Shown piece by piece: positions 1-8,117 of a stretch of 64,000 nt of DNA. The notes beneath the pieces are model-generated. The model had not been told where the DNA came from. It was given only the letters and a program-made list of their open reading frames with translations, and searched no databases. Origin of the DNA: Desulfovibrio gilichinskyi (GTDB taxonomy: Bacteria > Desulfobacterota > Desulfovibrionia > Desulfovibrionales > Desulfovibrionaceae); NCBI RefSeq assembly GCF_900177375.1, contig NZ_FWZU01000001.1:1-64000 (forward strand), read 5' to 3'. Position numbers and translations under genes: made by a program. Every line of letters starts with the position of its first letter. Position 1 is the first letter of the stretch.

Positions 1-65
1 GTTAAGACCTCCATCGCCGATGATACTGCTAGGTAGCTAGTGGGAAAGTAGGTCGTCGCAAGGAC
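1..65 (+). rRNA. rrf: 5S ribosomal RNA, 3' part (cut by window start)
   Basis: These 65 bases are identical to the last 65 bases of the complete 5S rRNA at 308-425, including the closing strand of the terminal stem. The 5' part lies outside the window. A hairpin terminator follows directly. It is presumably the 5S of an rRNA operon whose 16S and 23S genes lie to the left; that part is inferred. Confidence 0.9.
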
Positions 66-78
66 TTTATTTTTAAAG

Positions 79-113
79 AAACCCCGTACATAATATATGT
101 ACGGGGTTTCTTG
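79..113 (+). terminator. Rho-independent terminator after first 5S rRNA
   Basis: An AAACCCCGTACAT arm pairs with ATGTACGGGGTTT around a short AT loop, followed by a short T-rich tail. It lies 13 bases after the 5S end, as expected at the end of an rRNA operon. Confidence 0.8.
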
Positions 114-307
114 CGTTGGCGGGGGGATTTTCATCTCCCCTTTCGTTGAGGTAGAGCCCAAGTTTTTTAAAATCGGAACTGCCAGATTATATATGTTAAT
201 AGCTGTTGACAGCGCGAAGTTCTTTCTATAGACCTTTTTCTCCTGCTTCGGCATGGATTGTTCATTAAGAATTACGCTCTGAGCGAATAAAGATATTTTT
301 GATATTT
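114..307 (+). other. Spacer between the two 5S rRNA genes, with weak promoter-like boxes
   Basis: About 190 bases with no credible ORF. A TTGACA box at 206-211 and a TATAGA box at 227-232 are separated by only 15 bases, shorter than the usual 17, so this is a weak sigma-70-like candidate for separate expression of the second 5S gene. Since a terminator precedes this spacer, the second 5S needs either readthrough or its own promoter. Confidence 0.35.
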
Positions 308-425
308 GTCCTTGCGACCATTGAGGAGGGGCCACACCCGATCCCTTTCCGAACTCGGAAGTTAAGACCTCCATCGCCGATGATACTGCTAGGTAGCTAG
401 TGGGAAAGTAGGTCGTCGCAAGGAC
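308..425 (+). rRNA. rrf: 5S ribosomal RNA
   Basis: A 118-base 5S rRNA. The first bases (GTCCTTGCGACC) pair with the last (GGTCGTCGCAAGGAC), forming the closing stem. Internal signatures such as CCGATCCC, CCGAACTCGGAAG and the loop E/helix IV region are typical of bacterial 5S rRNA. It is a second copy standing about 240 bases after the end of the first, with its own terminator. Extra 5S genes behind an rRNA operon are known in bacteria. Confidence 0.95.
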
Positions 426-434
426 TTTATTTCT

Positions 435-472
435 AAAAACCCCTGTACATGTTAAATGTATAGGGGTTTTCT
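435..472 (+). terminator. Rho-independent terminator after second 5S rRNA
   Basis: AAAACCCCTGTACAT pairs with ATGTATAGGGGTTTT (one wobble), followed by a pyrimidine-rich tail. It resembles the terminator after the first 5S but is not identical, so the duplication has diverged here. Confidence 0.8.
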
Positions 473-547
473 CGTCTAAGTGAAGTTATAGAATTAACTA
501 AGGCTAGATTAAGTATGTCGATTTAACTTATCGATTCCGAGGAAATT

Positions 548-1504
548 ATGGTTACTTTGGTTATTTGCGCACTTATTCCGATCTTTTTAATGATAATCGG
601 CGGCGGTTTTGCCTATAGACGCGAAATTTTGCCTGAAAACAGTGCTGCTGTATTAAATGGATTTGTTTGCTACTTCACACTTCCTGCACTTATTTTCGGA
701 ACTCTTGCCACAACACCGGTACACGAAATAGCTCAGCTAGGATTTATCTCAGCCTTTACCGGCTCAATGGTTGTGTCCTATCTGCTGATGTTTATATTTT
801 CAAAGTATGTATTTAAATCTCATTACACAGAAAGTTCTATGCGCGCCCTGTCAGGAAGTTTCCCGAATTGTGCATTTCTAGGACTGCCTGTGATGCTTTC
901 CTTGTTCGGTAGTGGTAAGGATGTGCTTATTGCCACTACTCTCGCTATTCTCTTGCCTACTGTACTAATTATTATTGTGGTAGCTACGTTTTCTTTGCAT
1001 AGAGCAGATAAAGATAAATCTGTATTCGCAATACTATGTTCAATAATGATTTCGATGTTGAAAACTCCGCTGATTGCATCTGCATTAGTCGGCATTATGT
1101 TTTCTGTGCTGCAGATCCAGCTACCGGAATTTCTAAGTAAAAGTTTGCATAGTTTCGGAATGACTTCTATTCCGTGCGCACTTTTTGCAGTTGGAATTGT
1201 TCTTTGTAAGCAGAAAATTGAGCTTAAATGGGTAAATATATTATCGGTTAATTTTTCTAAAATGGTTTTACAGCCAGTCATAGCGGCAATTTTATTGCTG
1301 TTATTTAAGGTTCCTGAAAATATGTTTCTTATGGGAGTTGTGTTAGCAGGAATGCCCGCGGCTGCCTTAACCTGCGTATTGGCGCAGGAATATAATACAC
1401 TCGAAATGGAAACTTCTACTTTTTTATTAATTACTACATTAATCTATCTGCCATGCTTACTTGGAACTCTGGCCATTGCTAATCTCTTCGGAATTACATT
1501 TTAA
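548..1504 (+). CDS. AEC family permease (auxin efflux carrier-like transporter)
   Basis: A 318-residue inner-membrane protein with about ten hydrophobic segments. The N-terminus (LIPIFLMIIGGGFAYRR) and the following FTLPALIFGTLA stretch are typical of the AEC family, which in bacteria exports or imports small carboxylates such as malate; the substrate here cannot be read from sequence. The start ATG is preceded by GAGGAAATT, a good ribosome site. The gene stands alone between the second 5S rRNA and a shared bidirectional terminator. The minus-strand TRAP genes that converge on it suggest that carboxylate transport is a theme here, but a link is only inferred. Confidence 0.85.
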   Translation: MVTLVICALIPIFLMIIGGGFAYRREILPENSAAVLNGFVCYFTLPALIFGTLATTPVHEIAQLGFISAFTGSMVVSYLLMFIFSKYVFKSHYTESSMRALSGSFPNCAFLGLPVMLSLFGSGKDVLIATTLAILLPTVLIIIVVATFSLHRADKDKSVFAILCSIMISMLKTPLIASALVGIMFSVLQIQLPEFLSKSLHSFGMTSIPCALFAVGIVLCKQKIELKWVNILSVNFSKMVLQPVIAAILLLLFKVPENMFLMGVVLAGMPAAALTCVLAQEYNTLEMETSTFLLITTLIYLPCLLGTLAIANLFGITF

Positions 1505-1522
1505 TATTTTATTTCTCCTAAA

Positions 1523-1559
1523 AAAATCCGCATCCCATATAAATTGAGATGCGGATTTT
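1523..1559. terminator. Bidirectional terminator between AEC permease and dctM
   Basis: A perfect 12-bp stem (AAAATCCGCATC with GATGCGGATTTT) has A-runs on the left and T-runs on the right, so it can terminate both the AEC gene and the converging dctM transcript. Confidence 0.85.
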
Positions 1560-1583
1560 CTACGTTTGTATATGTGTTTAAGC

Positions 1584-2897
1584 TTAATACATAGCCTGCG
1601 GCAGGAATAAAATGATATCAGGGAATATTGCAAACAAAATTAACCCTACGATAATTGCCAGAAGAAATGGAATAGTTCCCTTGAATATCTCTTCTAAAGT
1701 TATGGATGGTTCAAACTTTTTAGCCATTCCGTAGACCACGTAGACGTTGATTCCTACCGGCGGAGTTATAACTCCGATTTGTGTGACCAATACTATAATT
1801 ATTCCAAACCATATCGGGTCGAATCCAAGTGACATCACTACAGGATAGAATACAGGGATTGTAAGCATTATCAGAGCTAAAGCATCCATGAAACAGCCGC
1901 CTATAAAATATATGGTGAGGATCATGGCCATAATGATAAGCGGATGAAGATCGAAAGAAGCAGTCCATTCTGCTACATTAAACGGGATTCTTGTCACTGC
2001 TAGAAATTTTCCGAATATTACCGCACCGGCAACGAGTAACAGAACCATGCAGGATGTACGAAGTGTTTCATAAAGTGAATTTAAAAAAGCCTGCCATGTA
2101 AGTTGCCTTTTGATGATTGCTAAAACAAGTATTCCGAGAACTCCGACTGCTGCAGATTCGTTCGGAGTGAAAAAACCGAAAAACATTCCGCCTATTACCA
2201 GGGCGAAAATTATAAATGTATCAGCAAGCCCGATCAGTGAATGCATTTTCTCGGCAAAAGTGAAGGTCTCACCTTTAGGGCCGAGATTAGGGTTTCTGTG
2301 GCACTGGATAGCAATTGCCGCAATAAAAAGAAGTGTAAGAACAATTGATGGGATTATTCCAGCCATGAATAACTCACCGATTGACTGCTCGGTTAGCACT
2401 CCGTAAACAATCAGAACTACACTGGGCGGCATTATCATCCCTAGTCCGCCGCCTGAGGCTACAGATCCTGCTGCAAGCGAATTTGAATATCCATACCGTT
2501 TCATTTCAGGAATGCCTACAGTAGCCATCGTAGCAGCTGTGGCAGGGCTTGAACCACATACAGATCCGAATGCTGTACATGCCGCAACAGTCGCCATTGC
2601 CAGTCCTCCTTGAATATTTCCAAAGAAGTGGTACGCAGTGTTATAAAGTTTACGACTTATACCGCTGTTAAAAGCGAGCTGTCCCATTAAAATAAAAAGA
2701 GGAACGGTTGCCAGACTGTACGATGAAAATGAATCGTAAAAACTTCTGGATAGTAAGTTCAGGCCGCCTTTCATAGATATTAGAAATGAAAATCCGCTGA
2801 AACCTACAAGTGTCATTACATATGCAACAGGCATGCGGGTCAGGAAAAGAGCCAGCATTACTAAAACGCCGAGGATTCCGGCAGTACTCGGTTCCAT
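1584..2897 (-). CDS. dctM: TRAP transporter large permease subunit DctM
   Basis: At 437 residues this is the usual DctM length, and it is hydrophobic throughout. It carries family hallmarks: the PVAYVM start, VPLFILMGQLAFNSG near residues 66-80, the GSVCGSSPATAATM stretch and GGGLGMIMPPSVVLIVYG. It forms the channel part of a sodium-driven tripartite transporter for carboxylates in the inner membrane, working with DctQ and the periplasmic DctP encoded just upstream. It begins one base after the dctQ stop, so the two are translationally coupled. The substrate (dicarboxylate, sialic acid, ectoine or other) is not evident. Confidence 0.95.
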   Translation of the reverse strand: MEPSTAGILGVLVMLALFLTRMPVAYVMTLVGFSGFSFLISMKGGLNLLSRSFYDSFSSYSLATVPLFILMGQLAFNSGISRKLYNTAYHFFGNIQGGLAMATVAACTAFGSVCGSSPATAATMATVGIPEMKRYGYSNSLAAGSVASGGGLGMIMPPSVVLIVYGVLTEQSIGELFMAGIIPSIVLTLLFIAAIAIQCHRNPNLGPKGETFTFAEKMHSLIGLADTFIIFALVIGGMFFGFFTPNESAAVGVLGILVLAIIKRQLTWQAFLNSLYETLRTSCMVLLLVAGAVIFGKFLAVTRIPFNVAEWTASFDLHPLIIMAMILTIYFIGGCFMDALALIMLTIPVFYPVVMSLGFDPIWFGIIIVLVTQIGVITPPVGINVYVVYGMAKKFEPSITLEEIFKGTIPFLLAIIVGLILFAIFPDIILFLPQAMY

Positions 2898-2898
2898 A

Positions 2899-3399
2899 TT
2901 ACTTATCCCCCAAAAAATGCTCGGCTACTTCTTTAAGCAGAGTCAGTGTGAAACATCCGAACCCGAAACCAAGTGTGTAGATTATCATATAAGTCGGCAG
3001 TGCTAGTGTCATGGTGACTTCACCAGCTTCTTTCAGGCTTTGCCCGTATAGAACAAGCCTCCATGCAACCACAGCGAAAAGAGCCGCGCTTATAATATTA
3101 GTTACGCATTTTATATTGTGACGAGTTCTCCGCGTAAATTTGCTGACAAGGAATTCCACTCCGATGTTGCTTTTTTGCGAGTGGGTGTAACCGAGTGCAA
3201 GCCCGGTCGTTAATACCGCAAGTACCGCAATCATTTCTTCAACTCCGAAGATCGGAGAACCGAATGCACCGCGGGATATGATATCTGCTCCCGTCAGCAG
3301 GGCCATACTGATAAGGCAAAATGCTGCAATATTTTTCAGTACGCTTTCAAGTTTGTTTATCAGGGTTGAAATTTTTAGTTCACTCACAGGTTTCTCCAT
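2899..3399 (-). CDS. dctQ: TRAP transporter small permease subunit DctQ
   Basis: A 166-residue protein with four predicted membrane helices and the DctQ pattern: a first helix near residues 23-45, then a helix carrying FGVEEMIAVLAVLTTGLALGY, then the basic TRRTRHNIK loop. It is the small membrane partner that links the DctP binding protein to the DctM channel. It lies between dctP and dctM on the minus strand. A strong hairpin separates it from dctP and probably lowers its expression relative to the binding protein. Confidence 0.92.
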   Translation of the reverse strand: MEKPVSELKISTLINKLESVLKNIAAFCLISMALLTGADIISRGAFGSPIFGVEEMIAVLAVLTTGLALGYTHSQKSNIGVEFLVSKFTRRTRHNIKCVTNIISAALFAVVAWRLVLYGQSLKEAGEVTMTLALPTYMIIYTLGFGFGCFTLTLLKEVAEHFLGDK

Positions 3400-3432
3400 T
3401 ATAGAAACGTAAGTCTGATTTTATTCTTAAAA

Positions 3433-3473
3433 AAGTTCAAGACCGCATATCTATTGTCTGCGGCCTTGAACTT
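3433..3473 (-). terminator. Hairpin between dctP and dctQ (partial terminator or mRNA stabiliser)
   Basis: A 15-bp stem with one mismatch (AAGTTCAAGACCGCA with TGCGGCCTTGAACTT) lies between dctP and dctQM on their transcribed strand, followed by TTTTTTAAG. Such hairpins commonly let the binding-protein mRNA accumulate above the permease mRNA. Confidence 0.7.
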
Positions 3474-3512
3474 ATAGCTCAGTAAATAATATTTATTTAT
3501 AATATCAGTGCG

Positions 3513-4529
3513 TTATTTGTCGTTGTACTTTGCGAGTGACTCGACAGTGAAGTCTAGGATTTCCTTGCCGTTTAATCCTTTATCGTTTGTCATTTTTACA
3601 TATTCATCCATCATAGGGGCGGCTTTTTCTTTCCAGCGGAGACCTTCAGCTTCACTTAAGGTGATGAATTTTCCACCCTTGCTCTCAAAATACTCTCTGC
3701 CGACGGCGTCGCTTTCATCCCAAGCCTGACCGTGTTTTACAGCCCATTCTTTATTGATATCTAAGATAATTTTCTGGAGGTCGGCAGGGATTGATTTCCA
3801 TTTGTTCTTGTTCATTACAACAAAAAAAGTGGTAGTATATCCAACTGGAAAATCGAGTGTGCAATAGTCTACAACTTCAGCCATTTTCCAGCCTTTATTA
3901 GTTTCCATAGGGTACATTCCGCCGTTTACAACGCCTTTACGAATGGCTTGATATGAATCTGGCATGGACATTGCGACTGGCGCAGCACCAAGAATTTGAA
4001 TTAACTTTGCGCAGTTTCCTGTGCCGCGTAATTTTAATCCCTGTATATCTTCTAAAGTTTTTACAGGCGTTTTAGCTGTGAAAAGGAGACCCGGCCCGTG
4101 TGCGTGGAAGTACATTGGAGCAACATCATCAAATTCTTCGGGTTTAAATTTTTCAAATACTTCATTTGCGACCTTTGTAGCCGCTGCGCCGGATTTATAA
4201 CCTAATGGAAGGTCAAGTGCAGCCATTGTTGGAAAACGCCCGCGTGAATACGCAAGAGCGGAAAGCCCTATATCCGAGAGACCTTCAACAACTCCGTCAT
4301 AGCATTGTTTTGCTTTGGTGAGAGTGCCGCCGGGGAAGTAGGAAATTTTGATTTTACCATCTGTGCGTTTTTCTACTTCTTTGCACCATGCTTCAGCAAG
4401 CTTTGACTGAACATGTGTAGGCGGGAAAAAATTGGAGTAGGTGAGTGTAATGGTTTCTGCTTCAGCTGAAAGAGGCATTGCGGAAAATCCGATTACGAAG
4501 GCAATGACGGTAAGAAGTAGCTTTTTCAT
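3513..4529 (-). CDS. dctP: TRAP transporter substrate-binding protein DctP
   Basis: A 338-residue periplasmic binding protein. Residues 1-24 form a clear signal peptide ending SAEA. The family signatures are LTYSNFFPPTHVQSK at the mature N-terminus, VVEGLSDIGLSAL, the GLKLRGTGN segment with the conserved Arg that contacts substrate carboxylate in DctP proteins, and VVNGGMYPMETNKGWK. It captures the solute and hands it to DctQM. It is the first gene of the dctPQM set and lies 32 bases downstream of a TetR-type regulator on the same strand, which suggests control by that regulator. Confidence 0.94.
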   Translation of the reverse strand: MKKLLLTVIAFVIGFSAMPLSAEAETITLTYSNFFPPTHVQSKLAEAWCKEVEKRTDGKIKISYFPGGTLTKAKQCYDGVVEGLSDIGLSALAYSRGRFPTMAALDLPLGYKSGAAATKVANEVFEKFKPEEFDDVAPMYFHAHGPGLLFTAKTPVKTLEDIQGLKLRGTGNCAKLIQILGAAPVAMSMPDSYQAIRKGVVNGGMYPMETNKGWKMAEVVDYCTLDFPVGYTTTFFVVMNKNKWKSIPADLQKIILDINKEWAVKHGQAWDESDAVGREYFESKGGKFITLSEAEGLRWKEKAAPMMDEYVKMTNDKGLNGKEILDFTVESLAKYNDK

Positions 4530-4561
4530 TTTCTCTCCATTAAAACGTTTGTAATTAAGTT

Positions 4562-5161
4562 TTAGCTGTTAATTTTTTTCAGTCCATTTGCCAAAGCAAG
4601 GGAGATCGCCGTTTCGCGAACATCTTTTAAGCTTACAAAACCTGTTTTAAGAGCATTTTGAACCATGAAACCTTCAAAAAGAACGGTATTGAATGCACCT
4701 AATTTTTCAGGCGGGTAGTCTGTTTCAATGAATTTGCGGACTAAGTTTGCAAAGACTTTTTCGGACAATCTGTATTGACTGAGACTGAGATCATCGCGCA
4801 ATTCCTGAATGCGTGATGCATAAACTGTAAATTCTAAAAAAACTTTTGCCCAGTTATCGTCTTCCACAATTACTTCCAGAAAATCCCAGATAATATGCAT
4901 AACTTCTGCAAGACTTTTTGCTTTATCTAGCCGCTGATCTCTGGAGTTGCGGTATGCTGTAAGTTTATTTTCAACTATTTCTAAAAAAAGTTTGTCCTTG
5001 CTCACCCAGTGCCGATAAAAACTTCCCTTTGAATAACCTGCATGAGTTGTTATTTCGGCGACAGTGGTTGCCATGTACCCATTTATGCCGAAAAGTTCTT
5101 CTGCAGAATTTATCAATTCTTCTTTAGTTTGTTTGGATTTTTCCTGTTGTTTTCTAGCCAT
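4562..5161 (-). CDS. TetR/AcrR family transcriptional regulator
   Basis: A 199-residue protein. The N-terminal HTH (residues 11-60) contains AEELFGINGYMATTVAEITTHAGYSKGSFYRHW, here cited as family pattern only, and the C-terminal half is a variable ligand-binding helical domain. The start is supported by AGGAGAAAG upstream. It sits directly upstream of dctP on the same strand, so it may be co-transcribed with the TRAP genes and control them. A palindromic site lies just upstream of its start. The inducer is unknown; the carried solute is a reasonable guess. Confidence 0.9.
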   Translation of the reverse strand: MARKQQEKSKQTKEELINSAEELFGINGYMATTVAEITTHAGYSKGSFYRHWVSKDKLFLEIVENKLTAYRNSRDQRLDKAKSLAEVMHIIWDFLEVIVEDDNWAKVFLEFTVYASRIQELRDDLSLSQYRLSEKVFANLVRKFIETDYPPEKLGAFNTVLFEGFMVQNALKTGFVSLKDVRETAISLALANGLKKINS

Positions 5162-5193
5162 TTGGCTTTCTCCTAAACAATGTTGCGGCCTAT

Positions 5194-5217
5194 GGTCACA
5201 AAATGACCGCCGGTCAT
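5194..5217. promoter_or_regulatory. Probable TetR operator: three GGTCA half-sites
   Basis: GGTCA-5-TGACC at 5194-5208 overlaps a perfect ATGACC-GCC-GGTCAT at 5203-5217. This pattern of alternating inverted half-sites lies 33-56 bases upstream of the TetR start, in the region shared with the divergent Ni/Co transporter gene. Autoregulation is likely; control of dctPQM or the divergent gene is inferred. Confidence 0.65.
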
Positions 5218-5412
5218 CTTTGCAGAGATATAACTTTGAGGTATAATACTGTCAAGATCATTCTAAATAGTAATGTGAAAGATGGTTAGGATTATAAATT
5301 ACAAATTAAAAAGGTTGCCATAGTCTTTTTAACAGGTTTCGATAATTTGATTTTCGTACTTTTGTTTGCAATGCTCAGTTCATAAATTTTGAAAAAAAGA
5401 GGCTCAAATCAA

Positions 5413-6780
5413 ATGAGATTTATTTGGCTTAGTTTAATATTGCTTGCAGTCTGTTTTGCTTCTTTTCCAGTTTCAGCACATCCGCTTGGTGAGGTTGTAC
5501 AAGAGACAACTGTTCAAAATGAAGGTGCGCGAATTCTTATTATTTACAAAACGGCTATAGGTCCATCCATAACTGCAACTCTTGTCCCGGATGCGAATCG
5601 TGATGGCAAGGTTACATCAGTGGAAGAAGCAGATCTGGCCTTGGCGATACATAAAATTCTGTACCCCAATATTGAAGTCGTTTTAGATGGTAAACCCGTC
5701 GTGATTGATCTTTATTACGACTCTGTAGCTCCGGCCGTTGGCGGTTATAATAATGGTTTACGTTTGAATCTGATTTATTCCGTCAGTATTGCGCCGGATT
5801 CAGTAAGCCACAATCTTAAAATTACTGATCATAATTTTAGAGCTGGAGAATTGAAATGGTTAAAATGGTTTGTTCAGGCAGAGCCTGGCGTAAGCAAAGT
5901 TGTGACTACAGGAAATTCCAGAACTTTGGATTATGCTTTTACAAATCTTGCTGCAGGAGCGAATAATTCTCAATCAACTTTGAGAGGTGTCGGCGGTATT
6001 GACTCAAACAACGCGCTGGCACCTGAACCTAAGGAAAATTCAAGTCAGGCCACTTTAAGGGAATACCTTTCAAGAGAAAATTTAGGAACCGGAACAGTTT
6101 TGTTTGCTTTGGGAATGGCCTTTATCCTTGGAATGGGGCACGCTTTGAGTCCGGGGCATGGTAAAGCTATGGTTGCGGCGTATCTGATCGGACGCAGCGG
6201 AAAGATTAAAGATGCATGTACGCTCGGAATAATTGTTACGATAACGCATGTATCAAGTGTTATTGTGCTGGGTGTTGTAGCTTTGTTACTATCGAGATAT
6301 TTTCTGCCTGGAGCTCTTTACCCTTGGCTCGGTGCTTTTTCCGGAGTGCTGGTTTTTTTGGTGGGATATATTATGCTCGCTAAACGTGCTTTGCATGGAC
6401 ATCATCATAATCATACACATGATCATGATCCAAGTGAGGAAAGTGGTGCGGTCTCTTGGTGGTCTATGCTCAGTCTGGGGATTGCGGGAGGAATGGTTCC
6501 CTGTCCTACTGCTCTTGTGGTTTTGCTGGCGGCGGTTGCACTCGGAAGAATTTTTTTCGGGTTTATGCTGATCCTTGCATTCAGTTTCGGCCTTGCAGCG
6601 GTTTTAATTTTAATCGGTATTTTAACTGTTCGGGCTTCAAAATTAACAGAAAAATTTTCAGGCTCACACCGCTGGATTGAAAATTTACCTGTCGCCAGCG
6701 GAGGGCTTGTTATGATTGCAGGAATTGCCATCACATTAAATGCTCTGAGCGCAGGCGGCATTTTGAAATTTTTCCCATAA
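5413..6780 (+). CDS. Nickel/cobalt transporter, NicO/RcnA family, with periplasmic N-domain
   Basis: A signal peptide (about residues 1-23, ending VSA) precedes a periplasmic domain of about 190 residues, then six or so membrane helices. NicO signatures are GMGHALSPGHGKAMVAAYLIG and a His-rich loop (HGHHHNHTHDHD) between helices, which binds Ni or Co, and GGMVPCPTALVVL. The N-domain has DANRDGKVTSVEEAD, an EF-hand-like loop. The reading frame extends to a TTG at 5389, but ATG 5413 has AAGAGG ten bases upstream and starts the signal peptide, so I use it (455 residues). Either efflux or uptake is possible; sulfate reducers need nickel for hydrogenases. No cobalamin riboswitch is apparent upstream. 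Confidence 0.88.
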   Translation: MRFIWLSLILLAVCFASFPVSAHPLGEVVQETTVQNEGARILIIYKTAIGPSITATLVPDANRDGKVTSVEEADLALAIHKILYPNIEVVLDGKPVVIDLYYDSVAPAVGGYNNGLRLNLIYSVSIAPDSVSHNLKITDHNFRAGELKWLKWFVQAEPGVSKVVTTGNSRTLDYAFTNLAAGANNSQSTLRGVGGIDSNNALAPEPKENSSQATLREYLSRENLGTGTVLFALGMAFILGMGHALSPGHGKAMVAAYLIGRSGKIKDACTLGIIVTITHVSSVIVLGVVALLLSRYFLPGALYPWLGAFSGVLVFLVGYIMLAKRALHGHHHNHTHDHDPSEESGAVSWWSMLSLGIAGGMVPCPTALVVLLAAVALGRIFFGFMLILAFSFGLAAVLILIGILTVRASKLTEKFSGSHRWIENLPVASGGLVMIAGIAITLNALSAGGILKFFP

Positions 6781-6806
6781 AAATGTTCGATATTTTCACA
6801 CTAAAA

Positions 6807-6835
6807 AACCCCTCAACAGCTAACTGCGAGGGGTT
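6807..6835. terminator. Bidirectional terminator between Ni/Co transporter and uppS
   Basis: AACCCCTC pairs with GAGGGGTT; an A-run precedes and T-rich sequence follows. It lies between two converging genes. Confidence 0.75.
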
Positions 6836-6859
6836 GTTAAAAATAAATTCAAGTAATAT

Positions 6860-7555
6860 TTAGAGCTGGTCGCCGGTTTTTCCGAAACGACGCTGTCTTT
6901 TAGTAAAGTCGGCTAAAGCTTTTTCCAATTCATCTGGAGTAAAGTCCGGCCAATACACATCAGTAAAGTATAACTCAGAATATGCAGCCTGAAACAGTAA
7001 ATAATTTGAAAGCCGCTGCTCTCCGCTGGTGCGGATAATTAAATCAGGGTCCGGCTGTCCGGCTGTATACAAATTTTCGGAAATAGCTTTCTGGGTGATC
7101 TGATCTTCCCGCAGTCCCGAAGATATTAGTTTTTTACAAGCTCGCACCAATTCATCCCTGCCTGAATAATTCAGTGCAAGGTTTAATGTCATTGAGCTGC
7201 AATGCTGAGTCTTCTTTATGGTATGGGCAACAACCTGCTTTACGCCGAATGGGAAGTCAGAAAGCTCTCCCAAAACTTTTAAGCGTATGTCCTGCTCACA
7301 CAGGTTTAGCAGTTCTTTTTTTAAAAAAACTGTCAGCAGATTGAAGAGCTGCGCTATTTCGTCTTTTGGCCTTGCCCAGTTCTCCTTGGAGAAAGTGTAC
7401 AGGGTCAAATGTTTAATACCGAGTTCACGGCTTTTTTCTACAATAGCTTTAGCTGCTTCAGTGCCGGCTTTATGACCTTCGCTGCGCGAAAGGTCTCTAG
7501 CCTTTGCCCATCTACCATTACCATCCATAATGATGGCTACGTGTCGGGGCATCAT
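6860..7555 (-). CDS. uppS: Isoprenyl transferase (undecaprenyl diphosphate synthase)
   Basis: At 231 residues it has the usual length of cis-prenyltransferases. It adds isopentenyl units in cis to make the C55 lipid carrier for peptidoglycan and O-antigen. The catalytic P-loop reads MDGNGRWAK with Asp11. SEGHKAG, LTLYTFSKENWARP, LNYSGRDEL and DLIIRTSGEQRLSNYLLFQ are all family motifs, and the C-terminal ELYFTDVYWPDF is conserved. It starts four bases after frr and is the last gene of the pyrH-frr-uppS run. Two adjacent ATGs could each be the start. Confidence 0.97.
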   Translation of the reverse strand: MMPRHVAIIMDGNGRWAKARDLSRSEGHKAGTEAAKAIVEKSRELGIKHLTLYTFSKENWARPKDEIAQLFNLLTVFLKKELLNLCEQDIRLKVLGELSDFPFGVKQVVAHTIKKTQHCSSMTLNLALNYSGRDELVRACKKLISSGLREDQITQKAISENLYTAGQPDPDLIIRTSGEQRLSNYLLFQAAYSELYFTDVYWPDFTPDELEKALADFTKRQRRFGKTGDQL

Positions 7556-7559
7556 TATG

Positions 7560-8117
7560 TTATATTTCCAGAATTTCCTTTTCTTTTGCTAAAAAGAGGT
7601 CATCACATTTTTTGATAAAGTCGTCAGTAAGCTTTTGCACATCATCTTGTGATTTATGCATTTCATCTTCGTTGATATCTTTATCTTTTTCAAGTTTCTT
7701 AAATGTATCATTCATGTCGCGGCGGACGTTGCGGATAGCCACTTTAGAATCTTCAGTGAATTTTTTAGCAACTTTTACGAGATCTTTACGACGCTCTTCA
7801 GTTAAAGGCGGAATGCTGATACGAATAAGTTTTCCGTCGTTAACCGGGTTAAGTCCTAAGTCGGATTTAAGGAGTGCCTTATCAATCAGAGCGAATGCTC
7901 CTTTATCCCATGGCTGTATAGTAATTGTGCGGGAATCCGGCACAGCAACTGAAGCCAGCTGGTTTATCGGAGTGGGAGTTCCATAGTAATCAACCTTAAC
8001 ATGATCTATCAGGCCGGTTGAAGCTCTTCCTGTGCGCAGTCTTACAAAGTCACCGCTAAGACTGGTTAGAGCTCCTTCCATTCTTTTAATGCCATCTGAC
8101 ATAACTTCATTAATCAT
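7560..8117 (-). CDS. frr: Ribosome recycling factor
   Basis: A 185-residue protein, exactly the usual RRF size, which splits post-termination ribosomes together with EF-G. Hallmarks are LRTGRAS in the first helix, [16 protein letters not shown], the ITIQPWDK segment, and the final helices with [15 protein letters not shown]. The open frame reaches 8201, but the ATG at 8117 starts the conserved [13 protein letters not shown] sequence and has GGAGGAAAGA directly upstream. From this start it overlaps the end of pyrH by 8 bases, indicating coupling. Confidence 0.97.
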   Translation of the reverse strand: MINEVMSDGIKRMEGALTSLSGDFVRLRTGRASTGLIDHVKVDYYGTPTPINQLASVAVPDSRTITIQPWDKGAFALIDKALLKSDLGLNPVNDGKLIRISIPPLTEERRKDLVKVAKKFTEDSKVAIRNVRRDMNDTFKKLEKDKDINEDEMHKSQDDVQKLTDDFIKKCDDLFLAKEKEILEI

